Shown one piece after another: positions 39,794 through 47,851 of a stretch of DNA of 64,000 nucleotides. Source of the stretch: Gammaproteobacteria bacterium (GTDB lineage: Bacteria > Pseudomonadota > Gammaproteobacteria > Steroidobacterales > GCA-2729495). Position 1 is the stretch's first letter. Every line of letters begins with the position of its first letter. The notes beneath the pieces are model-generated. The model saw only the letters and a list, made by a program, of their open reading frames with translations, was not told the DNA's origin and searched no databases. Location: positions 2,964,992 to 3,028,991 of the forward strand of contig CP054183.1 in the NCBI GenBank assembly GCA_015709695.1, in the 5' to 3' direction. Position numbers and translations under genes: made by a program.

Positions 39794-41374
39794 TCAGGCC
39801 AGTGCCGGGCGCAGGTGATCGGCGAGGCGCAGGGCCAGCGCCACCAGCGTCAGCGTCGGGTTGCCGTGGCCGTTGGTGGGGAATACCGAGGATCCGGCCA
39901 CGTAGAGGTTGCCCACGCCGTGCACCCTGCAGTCCGGGTTCACGACACCGTTGCGGGGCGACGCGCTCATGCGCGTCACGCCGCAGTGATGCCAGCTTCC
40001 CTGCAGGCAGCTCGGCCAGGGATCGGTCGCGAAGTCCATGGGAATGTGCAGGCGCCCGATACCCGCGCCGCCGAAGGCGCGGCCGAGTTCCTGCAGCGCG
40101 ACTGCCACCGTATGCCGATCGAGCTCGCCCAGCTGCCAGTCGAGCACGGCGCGGCGCATGCCCAGTGCGTCGCGTTCCCTGCCGAGCAGCACCCGGCTCG
40201 AAGGGTTCGGCGCCTGCTCCTGTGAAGCGACGATCTTGTAGAAGCGCGGGGCGATCCGCCCCGGCAGCCGCTGCAGCGCCATGGCGCTGGCGTCGGCGAT
40301 GTTGCGCCAGACATTGCCGACGACCTCGCCGATCGCCTGCCAGGCGGGAACATTCTGGTTGCCATGCCGTTCGATGTGCATGAAATAGTCGGACCAGTAA
40401 CTCTCGACGACGGCGCCGCTGTAGTTCAGCGTCCGCCCCGCCTGCTGCGCCGTGCGCGACAGCGTCAGGTAGCCCATCAGCCCCGCACCGCGGCCGCCCG
40501 CCTGCGGCGTGAACAGGGTGGAGCGGTTGCCTGTCTGGTAGAGCTGGAATGCCGCGGTGTCATCCAGCGGCAGCACCGCCGCGCAGTCGAGCTGCATGTG
40601 GTCGGCGAAGTAGCGGCCGACCAGGTCATGGTCGTTGCCGAGCCCGGCGGGCGCGGCCCCGGTGGAGCTGAGCAGGAGGCGCGCGTTTTCGATGCCGCCG
40701 GCAGCCAGCACGTAGATGCGCGCGCGGGCGCGGAAGGCGTTGCCGTCCAGGGTGCGGATGGCGAGCCCGGTGACCTTGCGGGCATGCTCGCCGGTGTCGA
40801 TGCTGACGACATTGGAATGGAGCAGTACGCGGACATGCCGTGCGCCGGCGAACTCCGCCTGGTACTTGGTGCCGAAGCGCGTGGGCGGGCTGAACTGGAT
40901 GAGGCGCGTCTGCACGGCATCGTCGTGGAAGCCGAAGGGCCGCAGCGCGCCGAGTTCCCAGCCCGCGGTCGAGTAGTCGAAGGGCCCGAGATCGCAGATG
41001 TCCTGCGCGGCCGGGTAGTAGCGGGCCACCGCGGAGTAGGGGATCGGCCAGCCGCTGTGGGGCACCCACTCGCGGGTTTCGAAGTCCAGCGGATAGAACG
41101 GCCGGCAGTAGCCGCCCCAGTGCCCGCTCGCGCCGCCGAAGTAGCGCAGCCGCGTGGTGTGCAGCGGAAAGTAGGGCAGGCCGCGGATCTCGCCCCGCGT
41201 CAGGTCCTGCGTGGCCGCATCCGGCGCCAGGCCACCGCTTTCGATGCACAGGACCGAGAGGCGCTCGCTGGCCAGCTGGCGCGCGAGCGTGATCCCGGCG
41301 GGGCCGGCGCCGATGATGCACAGGTCGGCCTGCTGGGTCGAGCCGCGCGGAATCTCTCGGCCGTCGATGAACAT
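39794..41374 (-). CDS. GMC-family FAD oxidoreductase
   Basis: The 526-residue flavoprotein has an N-terminal ADP-binding motif LCIIGAGPAGITLARQLASE (about residues 19-38) and the GMC FAD loop YFGGASGHWGGYCRP. The FAD-domain return is YVLAAGGIENARLLL. The C-terminal active-site region is SWHHCGVTRMSASP with NLYVAGSSVFPTNGHGNPTLT. It should oxidise an alcohol or sugar, like the large subunits of gluconate and fructose dehydrogenases. It has no signal of its own, and the downstream Tat-type protein could carry it across the membrane. The ATG at 41374 follows an AGGA; two in-frame upstream ATGs lack ribosome sites. Confidence 0.87.
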   Translation of the reverse strand: MFIDGREIPRGSTQQADLCIIGAGPAGITLARQLASERLSVLCIESGGLAPDAATQDLTRGEIRGLPYFPLHTTRLRYFGGASGHWGGYCRPFYPLDFETREWVPHSGWPIPYSAVARYYPAAQDICDLGPFDYSTAGWELGALRPFGFHDDAVQTRLIQFSPPTRFGTKYQAEFAGARHVRVLLHSNVVSIDTGEHARKVTGLAIRTLDGNAFRARARIYVLAAGGIENARLLLSSTGAAPAGLGNDHDLVGRYFADHMQLDCAAVLPLDDTAAFQLYQTGNRSTLFTPQAGGRGAGLMGYLTLSRTAQQAGRTLNYSGAVVESYWSDYFMHIERHGNQNVPAWQAIGEVVGNVWRNIADASAMALQRLPGRIAPRFYKIVASQEQAPNPSSRVLLGRERDALGMRRAVLDWQLGELDRHTVAVALQELGRAFGGAGIGRLHIPMDFATDPWPSCLQGSWHHCGVTRMSASPRNGVVNPDCRVHGVGNLYVAGSSVFPTNGHGNPTLTLVALALRLADHLRPALA

Positions 41375-41612
41375 GGATCCTGGGAGTTCGTCTTGATGTA
41401 CGCAGGGGCCGCTGCCGGCTGATTCTGGCATCCGGCGGCTCCCTGGCTCCAAGACCTGCGTCACCCCGGGCGGGTGCCGGTCACCCCATTCCGGCCACAA
41501 TGCCTAGGTAGTTGTACGTATCCGGCGCTGGCCCGGCAGGCCGGCTGGCGCGACCCGCGCCTTGGCGCCACACTGCGCGCTGGCCTGGCGGGCGGCGCGG
41601 GGAACGGACTGA

Positions 41613-41972
41613 ATGGACCACCACAAGCTCGTGCTCCCGGAGCACATCAACCACTACGGCTTCCTCTTCGGCGGCTGGCTGCTGCAGTGGATCGACGAGT
41701 TCGCCTACATCACGGCGACCGTGGAGTTTCCCGGGCTGCGGTTCGTGACCATCGCCATGGCGGACGTGCAGTTCAAGCGCCGGATCGCCTCCGGCGAGGT
41801 GCTGAGGTTTGCCGTGGCACGCGAGCAGCTGGGGGTGACCTCGGTACGCTACCGGGTGCGGGCCCATGGGCTGGTCATGGCGGCGGACCCGGCCGAGGTG
41901 CTGTTCGAAACCACCATCACCTTCGTCAGCGTGGATGCCGAAGGCCGCAAGACCCCGATTCCCGGCGCCTGA
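41613..41972 (+). CDS. Acyl-CoA thioesterase, hotdog fold (YciA-like)
   Basis: The 119-residue protein is a single hotdog domain of the acyl-CoA hydrolase type. It has MDHHKLVLPEHINHYGFLFG with the conserved N-x-x-G-x-x-F-GG, then WLLQWIDEFAYITA with the catalytic-region Asp. VTIAMADVQFKRRIASGEVL and YRVRAHG follow. It hydrolyses short or medium acyl-CoA esters in the cytoplasm. GGGGAACGGACTGA precedes the ATG. It is divergent from the GMC oxidoreductase, and a perfect seven-base hairpin follows its stop. Confidence 0.87.
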   Translation: MDHHKLVLPEHINHYGFLFGGWLLQWIDEFAYITATVEFPGLRFVTIAMADVQFKRRIASGEVLRFAVAREQLGVTSVRYRVRAHGLVMAADPAEVLFETTITFVSVDAEGRKTPIPGA

Positions 41973-41990
41973 ACCGCGGCTTGCCGCGGT
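41973..41990. terminator. Short perfect hairpin after the thioesterase gene
   Basis: ACCGCGG, loop CTTG and CCGCGGT start at the base after the stop codon. No T run follows, so it is a weak terminator candidate or a 3'-end stabilising stem. Confidence 0.35.
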
Positions 41991-42120
41991 CCGCCATCCG
42001 GCGATTGCTCGCCGCCGGCCGGAGCGTCAAACGGTGCTGACGGGGGGCGTTGCGGTCCCCTGACAGGGCCTCGCCATCGCTCTCACCCTTGCCTGGGCTG
42101 CTGTCCGCGATCGCCGGGCC

Positions 42121-44058
42121 ATGGCGTCATGGCTGGGCGCGTGCGCGGCGATGCTGCGTCCGCTGCTGCTGTTCGCGCTGGCTGCGGGAGCCGTGTTCAG
42201 CGGCAGCCGCCTGCTGCTCGCCTGGCACTTCGCGGGGCACCTCGGCGCCACCGCCGGCCTCGGCGAGGTGCTGGTACGCGCCTGGCGCTTCGATCTCGTG
42301 GTGATCTGTGCCGTCTGCCTCGTGGTGGTGCTGGTGCAGTGGATCGCACCGGGCCGCGTGCTGCAGGGCAGGGTGTGGCGCTGCGCGATGGCGGCATGGC
42401 TGACCGGCTGGTTCATGCTCATCGTCTGGAACGAAGCCGCGACGCCGGATTTCATGACCGAGTTCGGCGTGCGGCCGAACCTGCTCTACGTGGCCTACCT
42501 CGGTTCGCCCCGCGAGGTATTCATGACCATCTGGGAGGCGCATCGCGGCGCGCTCCTTGCGGGCATCGGCCTCACCGCGCTGGCTGGCGGGCTCGCCTGG
42601 CGCACGCTGCGCCGCCAGCCCTGGCCTGCCGTGCCACCCTGGCGCCTGCGCCTGGTGATGCTGGCACCGCTGGTGCTGGCGCTGGCGGTTGGCGCGCGCG
42701 GCAGCACCGGGCACCGCCCCCTCAACATCAGCTTCGCGGCGTCCTCCTCGGATGTACTGGTCAATGACCTGGCACTGAACTCCACTTATTCGGCGCTGCA
42801 CGCGCTCTGGGAGGAGACCCGTGAGGCCCAGGCCCTGCGGGGCTACGGCAGGCTGCCGCAGGCCGAGGTCCTCGCCCGCCTGCGCAGGTCGATGCAGTTG
42901 CCCGACAGCGCCTTCACCGACCCGCAGCGGCCGACCCTGCATGAGCTCGTGCCCACGGCCCACCCGGGCGGCAAGCCGAACCTGGTGATCCTGCTGCAGG
43001 AGAGCCTCGGCGCGCACTATTTCCAGAGCCTCGGCGGCCTGCCCGTGGCGCAGGCGCTGGAGACCTGGCGCGATCGCAGCTTCTGGTTCGACAACCTCTA
43101 CGCCAGCGGCACGCGCTCCGCCCGGGGCATCGAGGCCGTGGCGACGGGCTTCCTGCCGACCCGCACGCCAAGCGTGCTGCGCCTGGATTCCGCCCAGCGG
43201 GATTTCTTCACGCTGGCGCAGGCGCTCAAGGCGCAGGGCTACAGCACCGAGTTCGTCTATGGCGGCGACAGCAGCTTCGACAATATGCGTGGCTTCTTCC
43301 TCGGCAACGGCTTCGACCGGGTGGTGGACTGGGCCGAGCTGCTGCCGGAGGCGAAGTTCAGCACCACCTGGGGCGTGTCCGACGACGACCTCTACGCCTG
43401 GGTGGCCCGCAAGCTGGCGCGCGATGATGCCAGCGGCCAGCCCCATTTCACCCTGGTGTTCAGCACCTCCAACCACCCGCCCTACGATTTCCCGGAAGGG
43501 CGCATCGACCTCTACGAGCAGCCACGACAGACCGCCAACAACGCCGCGCGCTACGCGGATCACGCCGTGGGCCGCTTCCTCGAGTCGGCGAGCACGGCCC
43601 CGTACTGGGCCCACACGCTGTTCATGGTGGTCGCCGACCACGAGAGCCGAACGATCGGCGAGGGCCTGGTGCCGGTGCTCTCGTTCCACATCCCGGCCTT
43701 CATTGCCGGGGGGCCGGTGACCCCGCGGGTGGTGACCCGTCTCGCCAGCCAGGTGGACCTGCTGCCGACGGCGCTGTCGCTCATGGGCCTGCGCGTGGCG
43801 ATCCCTGCGCCGGGCATCGACCAGAGCCGCAGCGACCTCGCCGGGCCCGGTCGCGCCATCATGCAGTTCCACGACACCGCGGCCTATCGCGAAGGCGATG
43901 ATGTCGAGATCCTCGAAGCCGACGGCTCCGCGCATCACTTCGTGCTCCGAGGCCGGGTGCTGCAACCGGCACCAGCCGATGCGGAACTGCAGCGCGAGGC
44001 CTTGGCCATGACGCAATGGCCGGTCCTCGCCCTGCGCAACGGCTGGTATCGACCCTGA
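42121..44058 (+). CDS. LTA-synthase-like phosphoglycerol transferase/sulfatase family membrane protein
   Basis: The 645-residue protein has about five N-terminal membrane helices (to residue about 200) and an extracytoplasmic alkaline-phosphatase-superfamily domain. The metal and nucleophile region is NLVILLQESLGAHYFQSLGG with a likely nucleophile Thr in NLYASGTRSARGIEA, followed by TEFVYGGDSSFDNM and FMVVADHESR. The family includes LTA synthases and the OpgB/MdoB and EptA-like transferases. In a Gram-negative cell it would add phosphoglycerol or a similar group to periplasmic glucans or surface glycans. The start could also be the second ATG, three codons on. It converges with the LysR regulator gene, 22 bases apart. 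Confidence 0.82.
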   Translation: MASWLGACAAMLRPLLLFALAAGAVFSGSRLLLAWHFAGHLGATAGLGEVLVRAWRFDLVVICAVCLVVVLVQWIAPGRVLQGRVWRCAMAAWLTGWFMLIVWNEAATPDFMTEFGVRPNLLYVAYLGSPREVFMTIWEAHRGALLAGIGLTALAGGLAWRTLRRQPWPAVPPWRLRLVMLAPLVLALAVGARGSTGHRPLNISFAASSSDVLVNDLALNSTYSALHALWEETREAQALRGYGRLPQAEVLARLRRSMQLPDSAFTDPQRPTLHELVPTAHPGGKPNLVILLQESLGAHYFQSLGGLPVAQALETWRDRSFWFDNLYASGTRSARGIEAVATGFLPTRTPSVLRLDSAQRDFFTLAQALKAQGYSTEFVYGGDSSFDNMRGFFLGNGFDRVVDWAELLPEAKFSTTWGVSDDDLYAWVARKLARDDASGQPHFTLVFSTSNHPPYDFPEGRIDLYEQPRQTANNAARYADHAVGRFLESASTAPYWAHTLFMVVADHESRTIGEGLVPVLSFHIPAFIAGGPVTPRVVTRLASQVDLLPTALSLMGLRVAIPAPGIDQSRSDLAGPGRAIMQFHDTAAYREGDDVEILEADGSAHHFVLRGRVLQPAPADAELQREALAMTQWPVLALRNGWYRP

Positions 44059-44080
44059 GGCGCAGGGAGCCCCTGCGTGG

Positions 44081-44980
44081 CTAGCGGCCGCCCAGCCGGT
44101 CGCGTCCGCGATCGATCAGCTGCTGCACCGCCGGATGCCGCACCCGGCGTCCCAGCGTCAGCACATACAGCCGGGCGAAGACGCCGGGGACCAGGCCCAC
44201 CTGCATCAGCCCGAAGCGCCGGCGCGCATCCTCGCCCAGCCAGCGGCCGATCGGCGCGAGACCCTGGCCGCGGGCGGCCAGCCCCTTGAGCAGCGGCACG
44301 TCGTCGATCTCCGCGGCGATCCGTGGCCGGATACCTTCCTCTGCGAACCAGGACGCCAGTGCTTCGCGCAGGCTGCCCGCCGCCGGTAGCAGCAGCGGGG
44401 CGCCGTCCAGTGAATCCGGATAACCGGGCCGGTAGCGCTCGGCGAGCCGTCTCGTGCCGTACAGCCCGATGCGGGACTGGCCGATGAGGTGCGCGTGGAT
44501 GTCACCGTGGGCCGCGCGCAGCGGCAGGCGATCCGTGATGACCGCGTGCAGCCGCCCGGCTATCAGTTCGCCGCACAACGTGCCGGCATCGCCCACGGCG
44601 ACTTCCAGGCGCGTGGCAGCCTCCGCGGACAGCGGGGGCCGCAGCGTTTCGTGGAGCAGGGAACGCGATACCGAAGGCAGCATGCCCAGGCAGAGGCGGC
44701 CCGGTGCCGGGGCCTGCGCCTGCGCGGCCTCGAGCAACTCGCCGCCGAGCCGGAAGATCTGGTCGCAGTAGCCGCGCACCACCTCGCCGCGCGGTGTGAG
44801 ACGCACGCCGCGCGGGCGTCGCAGCAGCAGCCGGCCTCCCAGCGCGGCTTCCAGCGAGCGCAGCTGCGAGCTCAGCGTCGAATGCTGCACGCCGAGGCGA
44901 CGGCTGGCCCCGGCGAGGCTGCCTTCCTGTGCGACGATCCAGAAGTGATGCAGGTGGCGGTAGTTCAGTCCGGCTGGCAT
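44081..44980 (-). CDS. LysR family regulator, NhaR-like
   Basis: The 299-residue protein has an N-terminal winged helix (NYRHLHHFWIVAQEGSLAGASRRLG with HSTLSSQLRSLEAALGGRL) and a LysR effector domain. The opening N-Y-x-H-L-x-x-F-W and the C-terminal VRHPAVQQLIDR resemble NhaR, the sodium-responsive activator of nhaA and of osmotically regulated genes. No antiporter gene is in the window. It is divergent from the trehalose/osmotic module, and an inverted repeat lies between them (45090-45112), so that module is the most likely target. The ATG at 44980 begins at the family start; AGGAGG lies 12 bases upstream. Confidence 0.8.
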   Translation of the reverse strand: MPAGLNYRHLHHFWIVAQEGSLAGASRRLGVQHSTLSSQLRSLEAALGGRLLLRRPRGVRLTPRGEVVRGYCDQIFRLGGELLEAAQAQAPAPGRLCLGMLPSVSRSLLHETLRPPLSAEAATRLEVAVGDAGTLCGELIAGRLHAVITDRLPLRAAHGDIHAHLIGQSRIGLYGTRRLAERYRPGYPDSLDGAPLLLPAAGSLREALASWFAEEGIRPRIAAEIDDVPLLKGLAARGQGLAPIGRWLGEDARRRFGLMQVGLVPGVFARLYVLTLGRRVRHPAVQQLIDRGRDRLGGR

Positions 44981-45089
44981 CGCTGGGCCGATCCTCCTGT
45001 GCGATCCGGCTCGAAGTGCCATTGTCGCAGAGCCGCTCGCCGGCAGGCGGCTTTGATTTTTTCGACAGCAGCCTTCACCGCGATGGCCT

Positions 45090-45117
45090 AGGTGCGGCCT
45101 CGCCGCGCACCTACACT
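45090..45117 (+). promoter_or_regulatory. Inverted repeat overlapping a -10 box before the trehalose module
   Basis: AGGTGCG (45090-45096) and its exact complement CGCACCT (45106-45112) are separated by nine bases. A -10-like TACACT (45112-45117) abuts the right arm, and the first gene of the module starts at 45124. The placement suits an operator, possibly for the divergently encoded LysR protein. Confidence 0.4.
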
Positions 45118-45123
45118 CGAGGC

Positions 45124-45810
45124 ATGCCAGCGATACCTGTCGCAGAAGCCGGCACGCCCGGTCCCTTTGTCGTGCGCGACTGCGTACTGGTGGCCATGGC
45201 CACCGGCAAGCGCGCGCAGAGCCTGCGTGAGCTGCGCGACGGCTTGCAGTCCGTCGCGCACGGCAGCATCTACTTCCATTTCTGGGGACGCCTGCTGCGC
45301 CCGCGCCTGGACGACACCGAGTTCCACAACGACTTTGCCGTCTGGGCCCGCCATGCGCTGCACGACAAGCTGCTCGCGGAGCGGCTGGCGGTGCTGGATC
45401 CGGCCGATTTCGCCGACCTGGAGCAGCTGCGCCAGGAGCTGGTGGACGTGGTCGAGGAGCGCATCGAGGAAACCGAGGCGCTGCTTGCGCCGCGTGACCG
45501 CCAGTTCACGTTTCGCCTGTGCCAGACCGTGGTGTTCGACACCGGCGTGCGCGTCGCCAGGCCGGAGGATCTCGCGGCGGCGATTCCCGCGATGTCGCTG
45601 GGCAGCATCTATTTCCATGGCATCGAGTCCCGGCGCCGGGAGCCGGTGCGCGTCGACGACTTCCGCCACTGGCTGGCACAGCATGGCGATCGCTACGACG
45701 GCCTGTGCCGGCAGCTGTCAGCGATCGACCCCTACTTCAGCTCCCTCGCCGAGCTGCGCGACGCGCTGGGGCGCGTCGTCGGCGGCTACTTCGCGGAGTC
45801 GCCGGCGTGA
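45124..45810 (+). CDS. DUF5752-like protein with internal duplication
   Basis: The 228-residue soluble protein resembles DUF5752 proteins found beside trehalose-type glycosyltransferases. It has two similar halves: the first with LRELRDGLQSVAHGSIYFHFWG, the second with AIPAMSLGSIYFHGIESRRR. Both carry GSIYFH and are followed by a helical segment with an acidic pattern. The function is not known; it may be a regulatory or scaffolding subunit for the glycosyltransferase whose GTG start overlaps its stop (GTGA). The ATG at 45124 is the first in-frame start after the promoter-like elements. Confidence 0.72.
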   Translation: MPAIPVAEAGTPGPFVVRDCVLVAMATGKRAQSLRELRDGLQSVAHGSIYFHFWGRLLRPRLDDTEFHNDFAVWARHALHDKLLAERLAVLDPADFADLEQLRQELVDVVEERIEETEALLAPRDRQFTFRLCQTVVFDTGVRVARPEDLAAAIPAMSLGSIYFHGIESRRREPVRVDDFRHWLAQHGDRYDGLCRQLSAIDPYFSSLAELRDALGRVVGGYFAESPA

Positions 45811-47045
45811 GCCCGCGCCTCGCCGATCACGCTGTGCTCGCCGGTGCCGATGTCGCCCGGCAGCTCGAGCTGCTGGCTGCGCCATTGCGCGGCCTGAAGG
45901 TGGTCCATGTCAATTCCACGCGCCGCGGCGGCGGCGTCGCCGAGATCCTCGAGCAGCTGGTGCCGCTGATGGGCGAGCTCGGCCTCGAGGCCAGCTGGGA
46001 GGTCATGGAGGGTACGCCGCTCTTCTACCGCTGCACCAAGCAGTTCCACAACGCGCTCCAGGGTCAGGCGGTCACGCTGGGCGAGGAGGTAGCCGCCTAC
46101 GAGCAGGTGAATGCCGACAACGCCGCGCGCCTGCGCCGCGAGCTGGAGGCCGCCGATGTCGTCTTTGTGCACGACCCGCAGCCGGCTGCGCTGCTCGGCC
46201 ACATGCGGCGCCGGCGGGGCAAGTGGATCTGGCGCTGCCATATCGATGTCAGCCGCCCGTTCCGGCCGGTATGGCGCTACCTGCGGCCGCTGGTGGCGGG
46301 CTTCGACGCCAGCATCTTCTCGCTGGCCGATTTCGCCCAGCAGCTGCCGCACCCGATGTTCCTGATACCACCGAGCATCGACCCGCTGGCGGAGAAAAAC
46401 ATCGACTTGCCGCCGGAAGAGGTTGCCGCCTGCTGCGAGCGTTACGGCATCGACCGCGGGCGGCCACTGGCGCTGCAGGTGTCGCGCTTCGACCGTTTCA
46501 AGGACCCGCTGGGCGTCATCCGCGCCTTCACCATGGCGCGCGCCTTCGTGCCGGGCTTGCAGCTGGTTCTCGCGGGTGGCGGAGCGGCCGATGATCCCGA
46601 GGGCGAGCTGGTGCTGTCGGCGGTGCAGGCCGCGGCACGCAAGCTCGAGGACGTGCACGTGCTGCTGCTGCCCGACGAGGCGCACCGCACCGTGAACGCG
46701 CTGCAGCGGGCCGCCGACGTGGTGCTGCAGAAGTCGATCCGCGAGGGCTTCGGCCTCACCGTGACCGAATCGCTGTGGAAAGGCCGGCCGGTGATCGGCG
46801 GTGATACCGGCGGGATCCGCCTGCAGGTGGTGGACCACCAGACCGGCTTCCTGGTGAGCAGCCCCGAGGGCGCAGCGCTGCGCCTGCGCTACCTGCTGCA
46901 CTACGGGGACGAGCGCCAGCGCATGGGTGAGACGGGCCATCGCCACGTGCAGCAGAATTTCCTCATCACGCGCCAGCTGCGGGAGTACCTGACGGTGATC
47001 CATGCGCTGGTGCGTGGTGCCCCGGACCACATCGAGCTTGCCTGA
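45807..47045 (+). CDS. GT4 glycosyltransferase, trehalose synthase (TreT) type
   Basis: The 412-residue protein has the GT-B fold and TreT-like motifs. It has LKVVHVNSTRRGGGVAEILEQ at the N-terminus, VVFVHDPQPAALL, WRCHIDVSRP, PPSIDPLAEKN, LQVSRFDRFKDPLG and KSIREGFGLTVTESLWKGRP with the donor-binding Glu pair. TreT joins an NDP-glucose to glucose to make trehalose in one step. Its start is GTG at 45807, overlapping the upstream stop by four bases. OtsB and OtsA follow in the same operon, so two routes to trehalose are encoded together. Confidence 0.87.
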   Translation: MSPRLADHAVLAGADVARQLELLAAPLRGLKVVHVNSTRRGGGVAEILEQLVPLMGELGLEASWEVMEGTPLFYRCTKQFHNALQGQAVTLGEEVAAYEQVNADNAARLRRELEAADVVFVHDPQPAALLGHMRRRRGKWIWRCHIDVSRPFRPVWRYLRPLVAGFDASIFSLADFAQQLPHPMFLIPPSIDPLAEKNIDLPPEEVAACCERYGIDRGRPLALQVSRFDRFKDPLGVIRAFTMARAFVPGLQLVLAGGGAADDPEGELVLSAVQAAARKLEDVHVLLLPDEAHRTVNALQRAADVVLQKSIREGFGLTVTESLWKGRPVIGGDTGGIRLQVVDHQTGFLVSSPEGAALRLRYLLHYGDERQRMGETGHRHVQQNFLITRQLREYLTVIHALVRGAPDHIELA

Positions 47046-47050
47046 GCTGG

Positions 47051-47851
47051 ATGGCAGGCGACGTGGAAAAGCTCCAGCCCAGCCTGCGACTCGGCCTGTT
47101 CATGGCCAGGCTGGGCCAGTGCCGACAGGGCATGCTCCTGCTCGATTACGACGGCACCCTGGCACCGTTCACCCCGGATCCGCAGGCGGTGCGGCCCTAT
47201 CCGGGCGTGAGCGAAGCGCTCGACTCCTTGATGGCGGCCGAGGGCACGCGCGTGGTGATCGTGACCGGCCGTGCGCTGCGCGGTGCGCCGCCCTGGCTGG
47301 GTACGCGGCGCCAGCCGGAAGCCTGGGGCTCCCACGGGCGTGAGCGGCTGCTTGCCGATGGCCGGTACTTCGTCTCCGGCATCGACGAGTTTGCCGCGCG
47401 GGCCCTGGCGCTGGCCGATGAGTGGGCGGCCGACGTGGAGGCGGCGGGCGGGCGCTGCGAGGTCAAGCCTGGCTGCATCGCTTTCCACTGGCGCGGCGCC
47501 GGGCCGAGCCAGGTGGTGCGCATCCGTGGCCTCCTGGCACACCGCTTCCACGAGGAAGCGCTGGAGGATGTGCTGGAGTGGTGCAACTTCGACGGCGGCA
47601 TCGAGTTGCGCGCCCCCGGGACCAGCAAGGCAGCGGTGGTGGAGGCGCTGCTGGCGGAGGCGCCCGAGGGGCTGCCGGTGGCCTATCTTGGCGATGACAT
47701 CACCGACGAGGATGCGTTCATCGCCCTGCGCCGGCGTGGCCTCGCGATCCTGGTGCGTCCGCACTTCCGCCCGACTTCCGCCGACATCTGGCTCAGGCCG
47801 CCCGGCGAACTGCTGACCTTCCTGCACGCCTGGCGGCGGGCCAGCGCATGA
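47051..47851 (+). CDS. otsB: Trehalose-6-phosphate phosphatase
   Basis: The 266-residue HAD-superfamily protein has motif I LLLDYDGTLAPF (nucleophile Asp), motif II TGR around residue 76, SHGRERLL, and the C-terminal PVAYLGDDITDEDAFIAL with the Mg-binding Asp pair. It removes phosphate from trehalose 6-phosphate made by OtsA. It starts five bases after the glycosyltransferase stop and overlaps the MscS gene by four bases (ATGA). The usual substrate-contact segment (EVKPGCIAFHWRGAG) is present. Confidence 0.92.
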   Translation: MAGDVEKLQPSLRLGLFMARLGQCRQGMLLLDYDGTLAPFTPDPQAVRPYPGVSEALDSLMAAEGTRVVIVTGRALRGAPPWLGTRRQPEAWGSHGRERLLADGRYFVSGIDEFAARALALADEWAADVEAAGGRCEVKPGCIAFHWRGAGPSQVVRIRGLLAHRFHEEALEDVLEWCNFDGGIELRAPGTSKAAVVEALLAEAPEGLPVAYLGDDITDEDAFIALRRRGLAILVRPHFRPTSADIWLRPPGELLTFLHAWRRASA

